A stretch of DNA of 64,000 nt from Palsa-965 sp044448685 (GTDB lineage Bacteria > Bacteroidota > Bacteroidia > Palsa-965), in NCBI GenBank assembly GCA_044448685.1, contig JBIOHC010000018.1, positions 5,295 to 69,294 of the forward strand. Reading direction: 5' to 3'. The notes under the pieces are model-generated. The model made no database searches. It saw nothing but the letters and a program-made list of their open reading frames with translations, and was not told the origin of the DNA. A program made the position numbers and the translations under genes. Positions 18,419 to 26,308 of this stretch are shown here, in pieces. Each line of letters starts with the position of its first letter. Position 1 is the stretch's first letter.

Positions 18419-19411
18419 TTGAAAATCTTAGTCATACAAACCGCTTTTATAGGTGATGCCATTTTGGGCACAGCCATGCTGGAAAAGCTTCATCATGCTT
18501 ATCCGGCTGCCAAAATCGATTACCTGGTCCGTAAGGGCAATGAAAATCTCTTTACAGCCCACCCTTACCTGCATGAATTGCTGGTATGGGACAAGGGAAG
18601 TCATAAAATGGCTAATCTCTGGGCTATGGCCCGCTATATCCGCAAAGGACATTATGATTATGTGGTCAATGCACACCGTCATATCAGTTCGGCTTTTCTT
18701 ACCCTTTATTCAGGTGCACAGCACCGTTTTGGATTTGACTCCAGCCTGTTGTCAGTCTTTTTCACCAAGCGCTATCCCCATGACATTGGAAATGGCAGGC
18801 ATGAAACAGAACGTAACCAGGACCTGATACGGGAGATAACCGATGAGCATACTGCCAAACCCCGCCTCTACCCTTCCAAAACTGACGAAGCGAAGGTAAG
18901 CCTGCTTTTGAACAGCGAACCTGGTGCAGGTATTCCATACTGCTGTCTGGCCCCGGCGTCAGTCTGGTTCACCAAACAGTTTCCGGAAGAAAAATGGATG
19001 GGATGGATCAGACAAAAACCCCAACCCACCGAACGTATATTCCTGATAGGTGCTGCATCCGATGCAGCACTTTGTGAGCGAATCCGTACAGCTTGCCCTT
19101 CTTTCCCGATCACCAGTCTGGCTGGAAAACTGACCCTGCTTGAATCGGCTGCTTTGATGAAAGGAGCACGCATGAATTATGTCAACGACAGCGCTCCTAT
19201 GCATATTGCTTCCAGTATGAATGCCCCTGTTACAGCAATCTTTGTTTCTACCGTTCCCCGTTTCGGCTTCGGCCCGCTTTCGGATAAACAGGCGATTATT
19301 GAAACAAAGGAAAAACTTACCTGTCGCCCTTGCGGACTTCATGGTTTCAAATCCTGCCCTAAAAAACATTTTAAATGTGCTACCACCATTGCGGTGGAAA
19401 CAATTCACTGA
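18419..19411 (+). CDS. Glycosyltransferase family 9 (heptosyltransferase-like), TTG start
   Basis: 330-residue enzyme related to ADP-heptose:LPS heptosyltransferases, presumably acting on lipopolysaccharide or a related glycan at the inner membrane. The start codon is TTG at 18419; the N-terminus MKILVIQTAFIGDAILGTAML is exactly the family's first strand-loop-helix, so the start is secure. The donor-binding half is recognisable from GAASDAALCERI (about 215), SLAGKLTLLESAALMKGA (about 239) and NDSAPMHIASSMNAPVTAIF (about 261), the classic GT9 signature. gmhB, which makes heptose precursors, lies at 27158. The following methyltransferase starts 26 bp downstream. Confidence 0.92.
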   Translation: MKILVIQTAFIGDAILGTAMLEKLHHAYPAAKIDYLVRKGNENLFTAHPYLHELLVWDKGSHKMANLWAMARYIRKGHYDYVVNAHRHISSAFLTLYSGAQHRFGFDSSLLSVFFTKRYPHDIGNGRHETERNQDLIREITDEHTAKPRLYPSKTDEAKVSLLLNSEPGAGIPYCCLAPASVWFTKQFPEEKWMGWIRQKPQPTERIFLIGAASDAALCERIRTACPSFPITSLAGKLTLLESAALMKGARMNYVNDSAPMHIASSMNAPVTAIFVSTVPRFGFGPLSDKQAIIETKEKLTCRPCGLHGFKSCPKKHFKCATTIAVETIH

Positions 19412-19436
19412 TAACCGGCTTTCTTATACGCTTTAT

Positions 19437-20651
19437 ATGCCATCAACACCCATACCAGTACTTCCTGTCATTACGCTGCATGCCGGCAAAGAGCAAAGCC
19501 CTCTCCGTTTCCACCCCTGGATATTTTCAGGAGCCATTAAAAGCAAGAGCAGGGAACTGGAAGAAGGGGAAGCTGTGGAGGTGCATGACAGCAAAGGAAC
19601 TGTTGTAGGTATCGGCCATTATCAGATTGGCAGTATTGCCGTGAGACTGTTCTCCTTCCGCAAGACAGAAGTTGATTTCAAATTCTGGAAAAACAAGCTG
19701 GTGAGAGCTTATAACCTCCGAAAGAAGCTGGGATTGACTGACAATCCTTTGACCAATACGTACAGGCTGGTATTCGGTGAAGGAGACGGTATGCCAGGTT
19801 TGATCATAGATTATTACAATGGTACAGCTGTCATGCAAAGCCATTCAATCGGTTTTTACCTGATCCGTGAACAGCTGGCAGAAGCTTTGAAGGAAGTGTA
19901 TGGTGATCAGCTCAAAGCCATTTATGACAAAAGTGAAGATACCCTGCCACACCTTGCGAAGGTTAAAGCTGTGAACGGAATTGTATGGGGAAAAACAGAA
20001 ACCAATGAAGTACTTGAGAATGGCCATAGCTTTTATATTGATTGGGCAGGTGGACAGAAAACCGGCTTTTTTGTGGATCAGCGGGAAAGCAGGGAGCTGG
20101 TAAAGCAATACAGCAGCGGTAAATCAGTATTGAATACGTTCTGTTATTCAGGAGGCTTCAGCATTTATGCCCTTGCAGCCGGAGCATTGACTGTGCATTC
20201 TGTTGACAGCTCAAAAAAAGCCATAGAACTCACCGAACGGAATGTGGAACTGAATAAAAACCGGTTTCCTGTATCCGAAACTACACATGAAAGTTTTGCC
20301 GCTGATGTCTTTGATTTTCTGAAAGGAAAAGACAAAGTTTATGATCTTATTATCCTCGATCCGCCTGCATTTGCCAAGCATCAGAATGTAAAACACAATG
20401 CTGTTCAGGGTTACAAACGACTCAACCTGGAAGCCCTCAAACAGATAAAGCCGGGAGGTATCCTGTTTACCTTTTCCTGTTCACAAGTTATAGACCGTAC
20501 GTTGTTCAGAGGAGCTGTCATGGCTGCTGCCATCGAAGCAGGACGGAGTGTACGTATTCTGCATCAGATCAGCCAGCCTGCAGACCATCCTGTTAGTATT
20601 TTTCATCCCGAAGGAGAATATCTCAAGGGCCTTGTGTTATATGTTGAATAA
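19437..20651 (+). CDS. Class I SAM-dependent rRNA methyltransferase, RlmI-like
   Basis: 404 residues from ATG 19437, close to the 396 of E. coli RlmI, which methylates a 23S rRNA cytosine. The N-terminal PUA-like domain (TLHAGKEQSPLRFHPWIFSGAI) is followed by an EEHUD-like region and a Rossmann methyltransferase core: VLNTFCYSGGFSIYALAAGA (SAM-binding, about 233-252), HSVDSSKKAIELTERN, and IILDPPAFAKH (about 316), then FSCSQVID. An open in-frame extension to 19221 overlaps the glycosyltransferase by 190 bp and has no homologous domain, so it is not used. Exact target base not proven. Confidence 0.88.
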   Translation: MPSTPIPVLPVITLHAGKEQSPLRFHPWIFSGAIKSKSRELEEGEAVEVHDSKGTVVGIGHYQIGSIAVRLFSFRKTEVDFKFWKNKLVRAYNLRKKLGLTDNPLTNTYRLVFGEGDGMPGLIIDYYNGTAVMQSHSIGFYLIREQLAEALKEVYGDQLKAIYDKSEDTLPHLAKVKAVNGIVWGKTETNEVLENGHSFYIDWAGGQKTGFFVDQRESRELVKQYSSGKSVLNTFCYSGGFSIYALAAGALTVHSVDSSKKAIELTERNVELNKNRFPVSETTHESFAADVFDFLKGKDKVYDLIILDPPAFAKHQNVKHNAVQGYKRLNLEALKQIKPGGILFTFSCSQVIDRTLFRGAVMAAAIEAGRSVRILHQISQPADHPVSIFHPEGEYLKGLVLYVE

Positions 20652-20679
20652 TCAGAAGCAAGGCTCTGTGGATTATTTC

Positions 20680-20687
20680 TATTTTTG
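20680..20687 (+). promoter_or_regulatory. Putative -7 box directly before fmt
   Basis: TATTTTTG fits TAnnTTTG and ends 4 bases before the fmt ATG. If used, transcription would start at or very near the start codon, giving a leaderless mRNA. Confidence 0.4.
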
Positions 20688-20691
20688 AAGG

Positions 20692-21651
20692 ATGAGAATC
20701 GTATTCCTTGGCACCCCTGAATTTGCAACCGCTTCACTGGATATCCTCGTACAGAACGGACTGGATATCGCTGCCGTGGTAACAGCTCCCGACAGGCCTG
20801 CAGGAAGGGGCCTGCAACCGGTAATGCCCGACATAAAGAAATATGCACTGAACAAAGGAATCCAGGTACTGCAACCCGAAAAACTGAAAGACCCTGTATT
20901 CCTTGAAACGTTAAAATCGTTTAAAGCAGACTTGCAGATTGTTGTCGCCTTCCGTATGCTCCCCGAAGCGGTATGGAATATGCCCCGTCTGGGCACATTT
21001 AATCTGCATGCTTCCCTCCTGCCCCAATATCGCGGTGCAGCACCTATCAACAGAGCCATCATGAACGGAGAAACGGCAAGCGGTGTTACCACCTTTTTTC
21101 TGCAACAGGAAATAGATACGGGTAAAATCATTTTTCAGGAACAGGTTTCTATAGCACCGGATGAGAATGCAGGAGAACTGCATGATGAACTGATGAATCT
21201 GGGAGCTAAACTCGTCCTGAAAACTGTGAGAGCCATTGAGCAGGGATCCTATCCTCAGCAGGATCAGGAAACGGTTGAAGGAACAGGAAGTTTAAAGCAG
21301 GCTCCGAAAATATTCAGAGACGATTGCCGGATTAACTGGAAAAACGGATTACAGTCCGTGCATAACCAGATAAGGGGTCTGAGCCCCTATCCGGCAGCAT
21401 TTACGGAACTTATCACCCCCGATGGGAAGATACACAGTCTGAAAGTATTCCGGGCAACACCTGAATATGGAGTACATTCCATACCCAATGGAAATGTTGA
21501 CACAGATGGCCGGACCTATATCCGGGTCGCACTGACCGGAGGCTGTTTAAGGCTGGAAGAAATACAGCTTGCCGGAAAAAAAAGAATGACAGTCATTGAA
21601 TTTCTGAGAGGGTTTCCGCTGACAGAACAGGCAGGGATAAACCCCGGATAA
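20692..21651 (+). CDS. fmt: Methionyl-tRNA formyltransferase
   Basis: Formylates the initiator Met-tRNA using 10-formyl-tetrahydrofolate; partner function to peptide deformylase at 16451. At 319 residues it has the family length. Visible motifs: RIVFLGTPEFATASL at the N-terminus, the folate/catalytic region GTFNLHASLLPQYRGAAPIN (about residues 101-120) with Asn and His of the active site, GVTTFFLQQEIDTGKII (about 131), and the C-terminal tRNA-binding domain beginning near RDDCRINW. The start is fixed by homology. Precedes the HU gene across a 254-bp gap with its own promoter. Confidence 0.96.
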   Translation: MRIVFLGTPEFATASLDILVQNGLDIAAVVTAPDRPAGRGLQPVMPDIKKYALNKGIQVLQPEKLKDPVFLETLKSFKADLQIVVAFRMLPEAVWNMPRLGTFNLHASLLPQYRGAAPINRAIMNGETASGVTTFFLQQEIDTGKIIFQEQVSIAPDENAGELHDELMNLGAKLVLKTVRAIEQGSYPQQDQETVEGTGSLKQAPKIFRDDCRINWKNGLQSVHNQIRGLSPYPAAFTELITPDGKIHSLKVFRATPEYGVHSIPNGNVDTDGRTYIRVALTGGCLRLEEIQLAGKKRMTVIEFLRGFPLTEQAGINPG

Positions 21652-21833
21652 TTCAATAGCTTCAACAGCTTTATACAAAGCAATTAGCCGGAAACGAACA
21701 GATGAAATAGGCTATATGGAACCGATTGACTGTCCTGAGTCATAAAAAACATAGTGAAATAGGGGTTTACAGACAGCAGTTATTAACAAAAGCCTCATTT
21801 ATCAACAATTTCAGCGTTTTTATGCTCTGAAAC

Positions 21834-21865
21834 TTGCGTAAACAGAGTCTTTTGGTCTACATTTG
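21834..21865 (+). promoter_or_regulatory. Promoter of the HU gene
   Basis: TTG at 21834-21836, a 21-bp spacer, then TACATTTG at 21858-21865. This matches the Bacteroidota -33/-7 pattern well. The start codon is 40 bases downstream. The remaining 180 bases between fmt and this box hold nothing I recognise. Confidence 0.65.
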
Positions 21866-21905
21866 TTTCGTTAATAAAAAAAATTAAACCTTTAAAAAAA
21901 ATCAA

Positions 21906-22181
21906 ATGAACAAAGCAGAATTGATCGATGCTATTGCTTCTGAAGCAAAAATCTCTAAAGCTGAGGCTGGAAGAGCCGTAGATGGTTTTGTTAACGCAAC
22001 TACAAAGGCCCTGAAAAAAGGTGACCGTGTAGCTCTCGTTGGCTTTGGTTCTTTCTCCGTAGCTAAGCGTAACGCCCGTACCGGTCGTAACCCACAGACC
22101 GGAAAAACAATCCAGATCAAGGCAAAAAAAGTTGCAAAGTTCAAAGCTGGAGCCGACCTCGCAAAAGCAGTGAACAAATAA
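21906..22181 (+). CDS. HU family nucleoid protein
   Basis: 91-residue DNA-bending protein of the HU/IHF family. It starts MNKAELIDAIASEAKISKAEA, contains VALVGFGSFSVAKRNARTGRNPQTG (here split as VALVGFGSF and the beta-arm RNARTGRNPQTG with the DNA-intercalating Pro), and ends with the Lys-rich helix typical of the family. Length and composition are those of a bulk nucleoid protein. Codon use is strongly biased and it has a good promoter and a strong terminator, consistent with high expression. HU rather than IHF is the default call for this phylum. Confidence 0.96.
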   Translation: MNKAELIDAIASEAKISKAEAGRAVDGFVNATTKALKKGDRVALVGFGSFSVAKRNARTGRNPQTGKTIQIKAKKVAKFKAGADLAKAVNK

Positions 22182-22198
22182 GCAATTGCTTTTTTGTT

Positions 22199-22236
22199 AA
22201 AAGCCCCCGGCAGTAAAGCCGGGGGCTTTTATTTTT
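22199..22236 (+). terminator. Rho-independent terminator of the HU gene
   Basis: 13-bp perfect stem (aaaagcccccggc / gccgggggctttt) with a 6-base loop, followed by ATTTTTG. Confidence 0.93.
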
Positions 22237-22271
22237 GCTAATTTCGTCGGCAAAGCTTAATTCATCCATAC

Positions 22272-23315
22272 ATGTCAAAGCAAGATAAACTGAAGTATTT
22301 CGACCCGAATAACCTGGGCGATAAGAATGCCAATATTTTCGGACTCCCTTTTACAACCGGAGAAGCCAGTCTTGTTATTATTCCCGTTCCATGGGAAGTG
22401 ACGGTTTCCTACCGTGCAGGTACAGCCAAAGGTCCTCAGGCTATATTCGATGCATCCTTTCAGGTCGACCTCTATGATCCTGAAATAAAAGATGCCTGGA
22501 AATCAGGAATAGCAATGGATGAAATCCCTGCCGCCATTCAAAAGAAAAGTAAGTCCCTGCGCCCTAAAGCGGAATCCTGTATCCGTATACTGGAAAGCGG
22601 GAAAGAACAAAGCCCGGTACTTAAGAAAAATCAGGCTGAAATAAATACGGCATGCAAAGAAATGAATGCATGGGTCAGGAAAAGATGCCTGCACTTTCTC
22701 AACAAAAAGAAGCAAGTGGCCCTGCTCGGCGGAGACCACAGCACCCCTCTGGGAATGATGCAGGCTCTGGCTGAAAAAAATGAGTCCTTCGGTATCCTTC
22801 AGATCGATGCGCATGCCGATCTGAGAGATGCCTTCGAAGGCTTCGAATTCTCCCATGCCTCTATCATGTTCAATGCACTTAAAATTCCACAGGTAAGCAA
22901 ACTGGTGCAGGTGGGAATCAGGGACTATTGCCAGGCAGAAGCTGACCTGGTAAGGAATTCAAAAGGACGTATCACCTGTTTTTACGACAGGGATATAAAA
23001 AAACGTCAGTACAAAGGTGATACCTGGAAGGAAATCTGTAAGGATATCGTCTCAGCCTTGCCTCCTGCTATTTATCTGAGTTTTGATATTGACGGTCTGG
23101 ATCCCAAACTATGTCCCAATACAGGAACCCCTGTTGCCGGAGGCTTCGAATCGGAACAGGTTTTGTTCCTCATCGAAGCGGTATTGGACAGCGGCAGAAC
23201 TATCCTGGCATTCGATATCAATGAAGTTGCTCCTGGGAAGGATGAATGGGATGCAAACGTAGGAGCCCGAATGCTGTATCGTATTGCCAACAGTGTGGCG
23301 AATTCAAAAAAATGA
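22272..23315 (+). CDS. Arginase/agmatinase/formimidoylglutamase family hydrolase
   Basis: 347-residue ureohydrolase-fold enzyme binding a dinuclear manganese centre. The metal ligands appear in order: GGDHSTP (His, near residue 153), DAHADLR (Asp-x-His-x-Asp, near 179) and SFDIDGLDP (Asp-x-Asp, near 271). The family hydrolyses guanidino compounds to urea or formamide; substrate cannot be chosen between arginine, agmatine and formimidoylglutamate here. No hut or arginine-pathway genes are adjacent. The gene is followed by trmH at 28 bp and may be cotranscribed. Confidence 0.92.
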   Translation: MSKQDKLKYFDPNNLGDKNANIFGLPFTTGEASLVIIPVPWEVTVSYRAGTAKGPQAIFDASFQVDLYDPEIKDAWKSGIAMDEIPAAIQKKSKSLRPKAESCIRILESGKEQSPVLKKNQAEINTACKEMNAWVRKRCLHFLNKKKQVALLGGDHSTPLGMMQALAEKNESFGILQIDAHADLRDAFEGFEFSHASIMFNALKIPQVSKLVQVGIRDYCQAEADLVRNSKGRITCFYDRDIKKRQYKGDTWKEICKDIVSALPPAIYLSFDIDGLDPKLCPNTGTPVAGGFESEQVLFLIEAVLDSGRTILAFDINEVAPGKDEWDANVGARMLYRIANSVANSKK

Positions 23316-23343
23316 AAATCATAATCCAGTATAACCGGCTCTC

Positions 23344-24045
23344 ATGAATTCACTTCTCCGTCAGGAATTATACGAATATCTGGCCCGCTTCATCACCGAT
23401 AATAAAAGGAGCAAGATAGAAGAAATTGTCCGCCTTCGTACCCGGTACCTGACCGTGGTATTGGAAGATATTTACCAGAGTCATAATGCCAGTGCCGTTT
23501 TACGAACCTGTGAATGTTTCGGAATACAGGATGTGCATGTGATTGAAAACAGGAATGCATATACGATTAATCCGGATGTTGTAATGGGTTCGACAAAATG
23601 GATGAACCTCCATAAATACTCGGGCAAACCAAATAACACCCCGGATGCATTACAAAAATTAAAAAACCAGGGTTACCGCATTGTAGCCACCACTCCGCAC
23701 CGCAATGATGTGAATATAGAAGAGCTGGATCTGGACAAGGGAAAGATAGCCCTGGTTATAGGAACAGAAATTGACGGCATATCAAAAGATGTGTTTGACC
23801 TGGCCGATGAATTTGTCAAAATACCCATGTACGGATTTACAGAAAGCTTTAACCTTTCTGTTACAGCAGCCATGTGCCTTCATACACTCAGCAATAAACT
23901 ACGCAAGAGTGAACTGTCCTGGCAGATTCCGGAATCGGACCAGCTGGACCTGAAAATAGCATGGACCAGGAACATTCTTTCCAAACCACACCTGGTAGAG
24001 GCTGAATTCTTGAAGATGAAAGGTATTAATCCCCGGAAAGGATAG
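23344..24045 (+). CDS. trmH: SpoU/TrmH family tRNA 2'-O-methyltransferase
   Basis: 233 residues. A SPOUT (trefoil-knot) methyltransferase with VLEDIYQSHNASAVLRTCECFG (motif 1, around 38-58; key Asn and Arg), LVIGTEIDGISK (motif 2, about 137) and IPMYGFTESFNLSVTAAMCLH (motif 3, split as PMYGFTESFNLSV and AAMC). It is close to TrmH, which methylates G18 in the tRNA D-loop. The short N- and C-terminal helical extensions of TrmH are present. Cytoplasmic; alternative target in rRNA cannot be excluded. Probably cotranscribed with the ureohydrolase gene. Confidence 0.9.
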   Translation: MNSLLRQELYEYLARFITDNKRSKIEEIVRLRTRYLTVVLEDIYQSHNASAVLRTCECFGIQDVHVIENRNAYTINPDVVMGSTKWMNLHKYSGKPNNTPDALQKLKNQGYRIVATTPHRNDVNIEELDLDKGKIALVIGTEIDGISKDVFDLADEFVKIPMYGFTESFNLSVTAAMCLHTLSNKLRKSELSWQIPESDQLDLKIAWTRNILSKPHLVEAEFLKMKGINPRKG

Positions 24046-24066
24046 TCCGGTTACGGTCTTTTTTTA

Positions 24067-24074
24067 TACATTTG
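24067..24074 (+). promoter_or_regulatory. Putative -7 box for the THX gene
   Basis: TACATTTG fits TAnnTTTG, 30 bases before the THX ATG. Confidence 0.5.
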
Positions 24075-24103
24075 CCCATAATCAAACAAATACATTCCGT
24101 CGT

Positions 24104-24271
24104 ATGGGTAAAGGCGATAAAAAAACAAGAAAAGGTAAAATTACCATGGGGTCTTATGGTAATACAAGGCCACGTAAAGCTTCTAAAAGCACAGCAGCTA
24201 AGGCAGCTCCTAAAAAAGCCAAAGCAGCTCCTAAAAAAGCAGGCCGAAAAACTCCTAAAAAAGAGGAATAA
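24104..24271 (+). CDS. 30S ribosomal protein THX
   Basis: 55-residue basic protein that is easy to miss because of its size. The N-terminus MGKGDKKTRKGKITMGSYGN is the signature of THX, which sits in the head of the 30S subunit and stabilises folding of 16S rRNA. The C-terminal half is an Ala-Pro-Lys repeat (KAAPKKAKAAPKK) as seen in Bacteroidota versions. It is framed by a -7 box and by a terminator 6 bp after the stop, so it is an independent transcript. A longer out-of-frame reading over this region (24072-24356) is a shadow. Confidence 0.9.
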   Translation: MGKGDKKTRKGKITMGSYGNTRPRKASKSTAAKAAPKKAKAAPKKAGRKTPKKEE

Positions 24272-24276
24272 CGAAC

Positions 24277-24299
24277 AGACCCCGTATGGGGTCTTTTTG
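24277..24299 (+). terminator. Rho-independent terminator of the THX gene
   Basis: 7-bp stem (agacccc / ggggtct) with GTAT loop, followed by TTTTG. Confidence 0.85.
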
Positions 24300-24322
24300 T
24301 TTCTTAATTTCCGGTTTTATAC

Positions 24323-24865
24323 ATGCACCAGGCGAACTTCCATCCTTTCCATTTAAAAAAAACCAGCCCGGCTGACCTCCTTGTCGTCCTGCTCCTTATT
24401 ACAGGCTCATTCTCAGCTTTGAGCCAGGATACCCTAAGTAAGGACAAATTTGAAGCTCTGAAAAATGCTACCGAAGCAGTATTCGAAGCCAAAAAAGATT
24501 CCTTTAATTACCACAAGGATTATGTAACCCAGGAAGTCGATCGGGATGTTAAAATCTATTCCATGGTCTGGATAGGAAAATTATTCAATCCGTATGACAA
24601 TCATGCCTTGATTGCTTATTCCATCAATGATTCCATGATACATGTTGAAATCCGGCATCAGATCGGAAAAGTTTGGGTACGCCGTTTTCATAATACCTCC
24701 ATTGTCAGCAAAGCCTGGAAAAAACTACCAGAACCGGTAATCATGCTGAAAGGGGAACAAGGGGAAGAAGTCCTTTTTATCACATCCACTGCAGGGCTCA
24801 GTGCTTATATGGGTGTTAACGGGGATAAATGGGTTTACTCAAAAGGCAACTTTAAAAAACAATAG
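24323..24865 (+). CDS. Exported protein of unknown function
   Basis: 180 residues with a signal peptide after a longer polar N-terminus (hydrophobic core about residues 18-33, cleavage near ALSQ). The rest is a soluble domain with several aromatic-rich strands (ISMVWIGKLF-like, then YSINDSMIHVEIRHQIG). I do not recognise the family; length and composition look like a small periplasmic or outer-membrane-associated protein. It is convergent with pdxH and its 3' flank holds a dispersed inverted repeat that probably ends both transcripts. No operon partner is apparent. Confidence 0.55.
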   Translation: MHQANFHPFHLKKTSPADLLVVLLLITGSFSALSQDTLSKDKFEALKNATEAVFEAKKDSFNYHKDYVTQEVDRDVKIYSMVWIGKLFNPYDNHALIAYSINDSMIHVEIRHQIGKVWVRRFHNTSIVSKAWKKLPEPVIMLKGEQGEEVLFITSTAGLSAYMGVNGDKWVYSKGNFKKQ

Positions 24866-24927
24866 ACATTGGAGATAAGACATGAAGTATGTTGTCTTGC
24901 ATCTAATGTCTTGATTCTGGTGTCCCT
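24864..24927. repeat. Dispersed inverted repeat between convergent genes
   Basis: Imperfect inverted repeat with agacattggagataagacat on the left and gtcttgattctggtgtccc on the right. The right arm shares gtcttgattctNgtgtc with the element at 29714-29803. Likely acts as a bidirectional transcription stop between 24323 and pdxH. Confidence 0.55.
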
Positions 24928-25574
24928 TAAGGAGCTATACGTTCAATTATCCAGTTTCCTTCTGTTTTGGAATAGCGAATCCGGTCATGCAGTCTTCCCG
25001 GCCTTCCCTGCCAGAATTCTATTTGTGAGGGATGAAGAACGAATCCTCCCCAGTGCGGGGGACGGGGAACATCTTCACCGTATTTTTTTTCGAGGTCTTC
25101 AAATTTGGCATCCAGCTCATTCCGGCTGGAAATAACATGGCTCTGGGGAGATACCCAGGCTCCTATTTTACTGGCTCTGGGCCTGGAGGCAAAATAAAGA
25201 TCAGACTCCTGTTCTGTTTGTTTTTCCAGTATACCCTCCACCCTTACCTGGCGTTCCAGTTCAGGCCAGAAAAATGTTAGACAGGCATTCGGATTTTCCC
25301 TGGCCTGAGTCCCTTTATGACTATTATAGTTGGTATAGAATACAAAGCCCTTCTCTTCAAAATTACGCAGGAGCATCACCCGGGTGGATGGTTTATGATC
25401 CTTACCTACGGTTGTTACCATCATCACGTGGGGGTCGTAGACCTGTGCTTCCAGAGCCTGTTTGAACCATAATTCAAACTGCTTTATCGGATTTGAGTCT
25501 ACTTCCTTTTCATCCAGCTCATGCTTGCCGAAATCGGTTCTTATTTTAAAAATATGAGAATGAATGTCTTCCAT
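24927..25574 (-). CDS. pdxH: Pyridoxamine/pyridoxine 5'-phosphate oxidase
   Basis: Last step of pyridoxal-phosphate synthesis and salvage; FMN-dependent, cytoplasmic homodimer. 215 residues, the family length. Recognisable blocks: the N-terminal substrate-loop region, STRVMLLRNFEEKGFVFYTNYNSHKG (FMN-binding, about residues 62-87, here given by its parts RVMLLRNF and FYTNYNSHKG), LTFFWPELERQVRVEG (about 97), and the C-terminal IEFWQGRPGRLHDRIRY with the Arg residues that bind the substrate phosphate. Divergent from yqgE, a pairing I recall from other Bacteroidota. Confidence 0.96.
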   Translation of the reverse strand: MEDIHSHIFKIRTDFGKHELDEKEVDSNPIKQFELWFKQALEAQVYDPHVMMVTTVGKDHKPSTRVMLLRNFEEKGFVFYTNYNSHKGTQARENPNACLTFFWPELERQVRVEGILEKQTEQESDLYFASRPRASKIGAWVSPQSHVISSRNELDAKFEDLEKKYGEDVPRPPHWGGFVLHPSQIEFWQGRPGRLHDRIRYSKTEGNWIIERIAP

Positions 25575-25645
25575 GTGTGTTTATTTTAACCGGATCAAAG
25601 TTATAAAAAAAACATCCGGCATTCAGAGGCTCCGGTTGAAATCCC

Positions 25646-25653
25646 TACCTTTG
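25646..25653 (+). promoter_or_regulatory. Putative -7 box directly before yqgE
   Basis: TACCTTTG fits TAnnTTTG. It ends 4 bases before a GTG (25658) and 10 bases before an ATG (25664), which argues for the ATG as start and a very short leader. Confidence 0.4.
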
Positions 25654-25663
25654 GGATGTGAAG

Positions 25664-26236
25664 ATGTTTGAATTTCAATCAAAGATCAGCCCTGCTCAGG
25701 GAAGGTTTCTGCTCGCAGAACCTTTTCTGGAGGATCCTTATTTCAAGCGATCCGTTATCTATCTTGTTGAACATAATGAAAAAGGATCCCTGGGCTTTAT
25801 TCTCAATAAACCTATAGATCTTAAAATAAACAATGCCCTGGTAGGGTTTCCGGATTATAAGGAAAGCTTATTTCTGGGTGGGCCGGTACAGCGTGACCAG
25901 CTCTATTTCCTGCATCGCCTGGGGAATAAGATTGAGAACAGTATAGAAATAGCCGAAGGAGTATTCTGGGGCGGTGATTTTGATGCTATCAAAGATATGA
26001 TTGAAAGCAAGATTATACGCCCGGATGAAATCCGTTTTTTTGTTGGTTATTCAGGGTGGACAACCGATCAACTCAATGAGGAAATAAAAAGCAAATCCTG
26101 GATTGTAGCAAATGCCAGGCCGGAAGAAATTTTCAACCTCGATACCCGCCATCTCTGGAGTCAGGTCATGAAAGGCCTCGATGGAAAGGAGTTCAGTATC
26201 ATGGCTAATTTCCCGGAAGATCCGAATCTGAATTAG
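25664..26236 (+). CDS. YqgE/AlgH family protein
   Basis: 190 residues from ATG 25664. The conserved N-terminus (LLAEPFLEDPYFKRSVIYLVEHNEKGSLGFILN, recognisable by PFLEDPYF and GSLGFILNKP) and the central FLGGPVQRDQLYFLH, WGGDFDAIKD, FFVGYSGWTTDQL motifs are those of YqgE/AlgH. The family has a compact alpha/beta fold of uncertain biochemical role; AlgH affects alginate regulation in Pseudomonas, but the general function is unknown. In-frame GTG at 25658 would add two residues. Divergent from pdxH and convergent with the aminotransferase gene. Confidence 0.9.
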   Translation: MFEFQSKISPAQGRFLLAEPFLEDPYFKRSVIYLVEHNEKGSLGFILNKPIDLKINNALVGFPDYKESLFLGGPVQRDQLYFLHRLGNKIENSIEIAEGVFWGGDFDAIKDMIESKIIRPDEIRFFVGYSGWTTDQLNEEIKSKSWIVANARPEEIFNLDTRHLWSQVMKGLDGKEFSIMANFPEDPNLN

Positions 26237-26237
26237 G

Positions 26238-26301
26238 CTTCGACTTCGCTCAGCCTGACATAGCTCCTTCTATCACTAATGTCAGCTCGAGCGAAGTCGA
26301 G
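26238..26301. repeat. Palindromic intergenic repeat CTTCGACTTCGCTCAG
   Basis: Left arm cttcgacttcgctcagcctg through 26260, right arm tgtcagctcgagcgaagtcg through 26301, about 20-bp arms with few mismatches around a 19-base loop. It lies between the convergent genes yqgE and the aminotransferase. Similar CTTCGACTTCGCTCAG hairpins recur in Bacteroidota intergenic regions; here it may serve as a two-way terminator. Confidence 0.65.
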
Positions 26302-26308
26302 AGGGGTT

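Noticed and set aside
19221..19436. N-terminal extension of the methyltransferase by 72 residues
   Set aside because: Overlaps the glycosyltransferase by 190 bp and has no domain content; ATG 19437 fits the family N-terminus.
24072..24356. 94-residue frame overlapping THX
   Set aside because: Out of frame with the conserved THX N-terminus; low-complexity Lys/Gln-rich shadow.
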